Assembly: GCF_030580955.1 (NCBI RefSeq)
Contig: NZ_JAUQON010000003.1
Location: forward strand, 186,001 to 250,000
Direction: 5' to 3'
Length of the DNA: 64,000 nt
Source of the DNA: Hymenobacter convexus
Lineage (GTDB): Bacteria > Bacteroidota > Bacteroidia > Cytophagales > Hymenobacteraceae
This document shows, piece by piece, positions 60,270 through 64,000 of the stretch (its first letter is position 1; every line of letters begins with the position of its first letter). A model generated the notes under the pieces. The model ran no database searches, was not told the origin of the DNA, and was given only the letters and a program-made list of their open reading frames with translations. A program made the position numbers and the translations under genes.

Positions 60270-62960
60270 ATGCCCAAACACCTATTCACCTTCTTGCTGG
60301 CCTATTGGGGCACCGTTCTTCTGACGAGCGCGCCGGCTTTTGCGCAGGGCTCCATCGACCCCACGTTTGCGCCCACCGTTCTGAAGACTGCCCAGGCAAG
60401 CATTATTGGCGCCTATACCACGCGGACGATGCTACAACAGCCGGATGCCAAAATCCTGGTGGGCGGCAACTACGAATACATCGACAACCAACGGGCGAGC
60501 CGCATGCGGCGCCTCAACGCCGACGGCACGCCCGACGCGGCGTTTGCCGCACAAACCGGAACGGGCCCCGATGCGTCGGGCAATCCGACGGCGCTGGCTT
60601 TGCAAAGCACCAATAAAATCCTGGTGGGCTGCGCTACCAACGCGACGTACAACAGCGTGCTCACCGGCAATTTGGTGCGCCTCAACCTCAACGGCAGTGT
60701 GGACGCCACGTTCAACCGCGGCGGCTCTGGCTTTGTGGTTTACGGGTGGGATGCGCTGGCGCCGAACTTTGCCAACAACATCCGCAGCCTCGAAGTGCAG
60801 CCCGACGACAAAATTCTGGTGGGCGGCAACCTGGACCACTACAACGGCCAGGCCGTGGCCAACTTGCTGCGCCTCAATGCCGATGGCAGCTACGATACCA
60901 GTTTCGACGTAGGTAACCTGGGATTCACATCCGCGAACTCGCCCAGCACGCCCAACAGCGGCACGCCGGAAGTAATGCTGGTGCAGCCCGACGGCAAAAT
61001 TGTGGTGGGCGGCAATTTTGTGCAGGTTAATGGATTAGTTGCCAACAACCTGGTGCGCCTTAATGCCGATGGCAGCCGGGATAACACGTTTCTGAGCACG
61101 GGCACCAACGCCACGGTGCGGGCCCTGGCCCGGCAGCCCGATGGCAAGCTGCTCGTGGGCGGCTACTTCACGCAGGTAAACGGGCAGGCCAGCGGCGGCC
61201 TCGTCCGGCTCAACGCCGACGGCACCCGCGACGCCAGCTTTGCGCCGACCGTGCTCAGCCCGGTGGCCACGGCCACGGGCATTTACAAAATCCGCCTACG
61301 GGCCGATGGTTCCATGGTGGTGTGCGGCACCTTCACGGCCTGCAACAGCACTGCCCGGGGCAACATTGCCAGGCTCAGCGCGACTGGCGTGGTGGATGCC
61401 GGTTTTGGCCCCGCGGCGGCCACCACCTCGACCAGCACCCCCAACATCGTGTACGACCTGGTGGACCTGACCAGCGGCCAAACTCTGGCCGGGGGCACGT
61501 TCACTTCCATCGGCGGGGTGCCCCGCACTGGGCTCGCCATGCTCAACGGCACCGCCACGCAGGTCGATGCGGCCTTTAATCCGCTGATTGAATACGGTGG
61601 GACCCTTAGCAGCACCACCCCGCTGAATAATGGCGACATTATCCTGACCGGTAATTACACGTCCATCAACGGCACCACCCTGGCCAACCGGTACTACCCG
61701 CAGCGCCTCAACAGCAGCGGGGCATATGTGGGGCAGGTGCCCATCAACCCGGGCGCTTACCCTTTCTCCGGCTACGATGTGCTGCCGCAGCCCGACGGCC
61801 GCTTCTACGTGAGGGGCTACACCTCAATTGCTACCGCTCCTTATACGGGCATCACCGTGCTGCGCCTGCTGGCTAGCGGCGCGCTCGATACGGGTTTCGC
61901 TCCGGTTTCCTTTGCCTATGCACCCACCACCCAGTTTGCGTGGCAGCTGGTTGCTTTGCCTTCCGGCGGCGTGCTCTTTGCCGGCGACTTCGTGGCGGTG
62001 AACGGCCAGGCGCGGCCGGGCCTAGCGCGCGTATCGGCCGCCGGGGTCCTCGACGCCGGGTTTAACCCCACGGGCGCGCCCTGGCAAACGGCCACCGCGT
62101 CGGGGTTTTATGTAGCGGGGGTGCAGCCCGGAGGGCAGCCGGTGGTGAGCTGGGGCGATGCAAACCGGCCTTTTCTAGCGCGACTGTCGGCCACGACGGG
62201 CCAGGTCGACAATACCTTTTCCATTGGCAGCGGCGCTTCGAGCAGCGCCGGCCTGCGCGTGTACTGGGGGGCGCAGGTAGCGACCGGGGGCCATATAATC
62301 ATCAACGGCCAATTCACATCCTTCAACGGCCAGGCCGCGCCCAATGGCATCGCACGACTACTGCCCAACGGCCAGCCCGACCCTACTTTCACGGCGGCCT
62401 TGTCCTGTAGGGTGCTTCAAGTTCAGACCGATGGCCGAATTCTGGGCAGCCTCGCCGACACCAGCTATTTTGCGCCGCCCCTGTTCCAACTGGTCCGGCT
62501 CAATGCCGATGGCAGCCGCGACGCAACATTTGCCCCGGTAACGGTGCCCCAGGAAATCGTCTATTACCCTGCCAGAGTGACTTTGCAACCCCTGGACGGG
62601 AAAATACTGGTATCCGGCAGCTTTACCAGCATCAACGGGCAGTTACGCAGCAATTTGGTCCGCCTCGATAACACCCTATTGGCCATGCGCTCGGCTTTTG
62701 CCAGCATCCCGGCGCTTGACGTATTTCCCAACCCGGCCCAGCAGCAGGCGACGTTGCGGCTGCCCGCCGGCGCCGCGTCGGCCACGGCTCAGCCAGTGAC
62801 GCTGCTGGACGTGCAGGGCCGGGTCGTGCGGCGGTTTACCCTCCCGGCTCACCATACAGAAATCGTTTTGTCGCTGGCCGATGTGGCGCCCGGCGTTTAT
62901 GTGCTGCAGGCCAGTACCGACGCCGGCCCGGTTCGGCGGCGCGTGGTGGTGGCTCACTGA
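60270..62960 (+). CDS. Secreted delta-60-repeat protein with T9SS sorting domain
   Basis: The 896-residue protein has a signal peptide (1-25) and then at least ten delta-60 beta-propeller repeats, with recurring 'QPDGKIVVGGNFVQVNG', 'LVRLNADGSRDNTF' and related units spaced about 55-65 residues apart. A type A sorting domain closes the protein (about 815-896, 'LDVFPNPAQQQATLRLPAGA', 'LADVAPGVYVLQASTDAGPV'). It is exported by the type IX system and shown on the surface. The repeats probably form propellers for binding; the target is unknown. Confidence 0.92.
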   Translation: MPKHLFTFLLAYWGTVLLTSAPAFAQGSIDPTFAPTVLKTAQASIIGAYTTRTMLQQPDAKILVGGNYEYIDNQRASRMRRLNADGTPDAAFAAQTGTGPDASGNPTALALQSTNKILVGCATNATYNSVLTGNLVRLNLNGSVDATFNRGGSGFVVYGWDALAPNFANNIRSLEVQPDDKILVGGNLDHYNGQAVANLLRLNADGSYDTSFDVGNLGFTSANSPSTPNSGTPEVMLVQPDGKIVVGGNFVQVNGLVANNLVRLNADGSRDNTFLSTGTNATVRALARQPDGKLLVGGYFTQVNGQASGGLVRLNADGTRDASFAPTVLSPVATATGIYKIRLRADGSMVVCGTFTACNSTARGNIARLSATGVVDAGFGPAAATTSTSTPNIVYDLVDLTSGQTLAGGTFTSIGGVPRTGLAMLNGTATQVDAAFNPLIEYGGTLSSTTPLNNGDIILTGNYTSINGTTLANRYYPQRLNSSGAYVGQVPINPGAYPFSGYDVLPQPDGRFYVRGYTSIATAPYTGITVLRLLASGALDTGFAPVSFAYAPTTQFAWQLVALPSGGVLFAGDFVAVNGQARPGLARVSAAGVLDAGFNPTGAPWQTATASGFYVAGVQPGGQPVVSWGDANRPFLARLSATTGQVDNTFSIGSGASSSAGLRVYWGAQVATGGHIIINGQFTSFNGQAAPNGIARLLPNGQPDPTFTAALSCRVLQVQTDGRILGSLADTSYFAPPLFQLVRLNADGSRDATFAPVTVPQEIVYYPARVTLQPLDGKILVSGSFTSINGQLRSNLVRLDNTLLAMRSAFASIPALDVFPNPAQQQATLRLPAGAASATAQPVTLLDVQGRVVRRFTLPAHHTEIVLSLADVAPGVYVLQASTDAGPVRRRVVVAH

Positions 62961-62997
62961 TAGCTGGGTGGAAAGCCCAAGACAATAGCCGGCGGCT

Positions 62998-63005
62998 TAT
63001 TTTTG
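62998..63005 (+). promoter_or_regulatory. -7 box of the small membrane protein gene
   Basis: TATTTTTG is an exact TAnnTTTG, 16 bases before the ATG at 63022. Confidence 0.5.
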
Positions 63006-63021
63006 GGCTTTTCCCCATCCC

Positions 63022-63444
63022 ATGTCTGCTCCCGCGCCCCAGGTTTCCGAAGAAGTGTACAGCATCCCGGCCGTGTACCGGCAGATGGAAAACACGCACA
63101 TCCTGTTCTGGCTGCTCAAGGACATTGCCTGGTGCATGGTGTGGAAGCCGCTGGGCCTGCTCATGGTGCTGCCCACGCTGGGCATTGCCCTCGTCATTGC
63201 CTGGCGCACCCGCGCGCTGGCCTCGGAGCTGGCCCACAACCTGGCCATCGTGTTCTGGATTACGGCCAACTCCTACTGGATGACGAGCGAATTTTTCGGC
63301 TTCGACACCGTGCACATCACGCCCACCATCACGGGCAAGCACCTGGCGCTGGTGCCGTTTCTCATCGGGCTGGGCATTCTACTGTACTATTATCTGGTGA
63401 CGAAGCCGCGCGAAAACCGGGCCGGGCAAACGGCCACGCTGTAG
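63022..63444 (+). CDS. Small membrane protein of unknown function, three to four helices
   Basis: The protein has 140 residues. Helices are at about 38-60 ('VWKPLGLLMVLPTLGIALVI'), 70-90 ('LAHNLAIVFWITANSYWMTS') and 107-127 ('LALVPFLIGLGILLYYYLVT'). The soluble N-terminus carries 'VYRQMENTHILFWLLKDIAW'. The family is common in Bacteroidota, to my impression, but has no known function. It is followed by family A repeats and the EcsC gene. Confidence 0.8.
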   Translation: MSAPAPQVSEEVYSIPAVYRQMENTHILFWLLKDIAWCMVWKPLGLLMVLPTLGIALVIAWRTRALASELAHNLAIVFWITANSYWMTSEFFGFDTVHITPTITGKHLALVPFLIGLGILLYYYLVTKPRENRAGQTATL

Positions 63445-63450
63445 GAACAA

Positions 63451-63524
63451 GTAGCGCGGACTTTTAGTCCGCGTCCCCGCGCCGTTTTCGCTTTCTGGTG
63501 ACGCGGACTAAAAGTCCGCGCTAC
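63451..63524. repeat. Palindromic repeat, family A locus 6
   Basis: GTAGCGCGGACTTTTAGTCC at 63451 is mirrored by GGACTAAAAGTCCGCGCTAC ending at 63524, with a 28-base centre. A further CGCGCTAC fragment follows at 63529-63536. Confidence 0.92.
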
Positions 63525-63545
63525 TATTCGCGCTACATTACGCCC

Positions 63546-64000
63546 ATGACTCCCGAAGAACAGCAAACCCGCGTCGAGCTGCGCGCCTGGCAGCTGCGCA
63601 TGCAGCGGCGGCCCTCGTTTCTCAACAACTTTGCTCACCGCGTGCAGGTGCGCCTCAATGCCCTGCTGCCCGAAAAGGTGCATCAGGCCATCACCGGCGC
63701 CATCCGGCAGATGGTGCGCGGCGTGCTCTTCGGCTCGCAGCACACCACCAGCAAGCCGCTGGCTGAGGCCGCCTTTGCCACCCGCGAGGCCGAGGTGCGC
63801 AGCCGCATCCGCGACTACCGCACCATGGCCACGGCCGAGGGCGCCGTGACCGGAGCCGGCGGCTTTCTGCTCGGGCTGGCCGATTTCCCGCTACTTATCG
63901 GTCTGAAAATGAAGCTGCTGTTCGACATCGCCGCGCTCTATGGCTACGACGTGCACGACTACACCGAGCGGCTGTACCTGCTCCATGTGTTCCAGCTGGC
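63546..64000 (+). CDS. EcsC-family protein, C-terminus outside window
   Basis: The frame opens at the ATG at 63546 and is still open at the edge, giving 151 residues of a longer protein. The EcsC features are visible: 'LNALLPEKVHQAITGAIRQM', 'AVTGAGGFLLGLADFPLLIG', 'LKMKLLFDIAALYGYDVHDY'. EcsC proteins are tied to secretion and to the ABC transporter EcsAB in Bacillus; in Bacteroidota the role is open. The N-terminal part is basic and helical. It lies 22 bases after the family A repeat. Confidence 0.9.
   Translation, partial: MTPEEQQTRVELRAWQLRMQRRPSFLNNFAHRVQVRLNALLPEKVHQAITGAIRQMVRGVLFGSQHTTSKPLAEAAFATREAEVRSRIRDYRTMATAEGAVTGAGGFLLGLADFPLLIGLKMKLLFDIAALYGYDVHDYTERLYLLHVFQL

Overview
The window looks like a chromosome segment of a GC-rich member of the Bacteroidota, most likely Hymenobacter or a close Hymenobacteraceae relative; this is inferred from gene content, not from a database match. 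Supporting signs are four secreted proteins ending in type IX secretion (T9SS) type A sorting domains, promoter motifs of the Bacteroidota type TAnnTTTG with an upstream TTTG about 20-23 bases away, weak or absent Shine-Dalgarno sequences, a TonB-dependent receptor, FAS1, DUF2490 and delta-60-repeat proteins, and very GC-rich codon use. There is no prophage, integrase, rRNA operon or CRISPR array. One tRNA gene, tRNA-Arg(CCG), is present.

Layout. 1-4443 (minus): a cut-off beta-propeller-repeat protein, then a compact operon of four tail-collar-domain proteins ending in a stand-alone formyltransferase. 4783-9585: a small HEAGH protein, phosphoglycerate kinase, a BadF/BadG-type GlcNAc kinase-like protein, glycosylasparaginase and CutC; the last three may form a glycan or glycopeptide salvage neighbourhood. 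9666-15285: a fused double D-Ala-D-Ala ligase-like protein, a three-PASTA membrane protein and a T9SS cargo protein. 15463-22928: FAS1 protein, tRNA-Arg, Ohr, SucC, a GH113-like hydrolase, a LolD-like ATPase, a repeat lipoprotein and an uncharacterised protein.

23050-31842: a two-component system followed by a small membrane protein and a complete RND efflux set (adaptor, pump, outer-membrane channel), interrupted by palindromic repeats. 32130-38632: a helical protein, a duplicated beta-barrel, RecQ, an esterase and two small envelope proteins. 38735-49896: rhodanese, a secreted endonuclease I with Calx-beta and lamin-tail modules, an acetyltransferase, two acidic disordered proteins, an AraC regulator, a TonB receptor, a TIMP-like protein, a DUF2490 protein and several small proteins. 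50180-64000: a secreted subtilase, a umuDC mutagenesis operon facing a small protein across an intergenic region with two palindromes, a TIGR02117 protein, a membrane-anchored MutS-like ATPase, a PP-loop ligase, a glycosyltransferase, a delta-60-repeat T9SS protein and a cut-off EcsC protein.

The most striking non-coding feature is a dense population of palindromic repeats: family A (GTAGCGCGGACTTTTAGTCCGCG, six loci), family B (GTCATGCAGAGCG-AGCGAAGCATC and variants, eight loci), and family C (CCCCCTCTCC...GGAGAGGGGG, two loci, one with a family A element nested inside). They sit between genes, often directly at stop codons, and some appear to serve as terminators.
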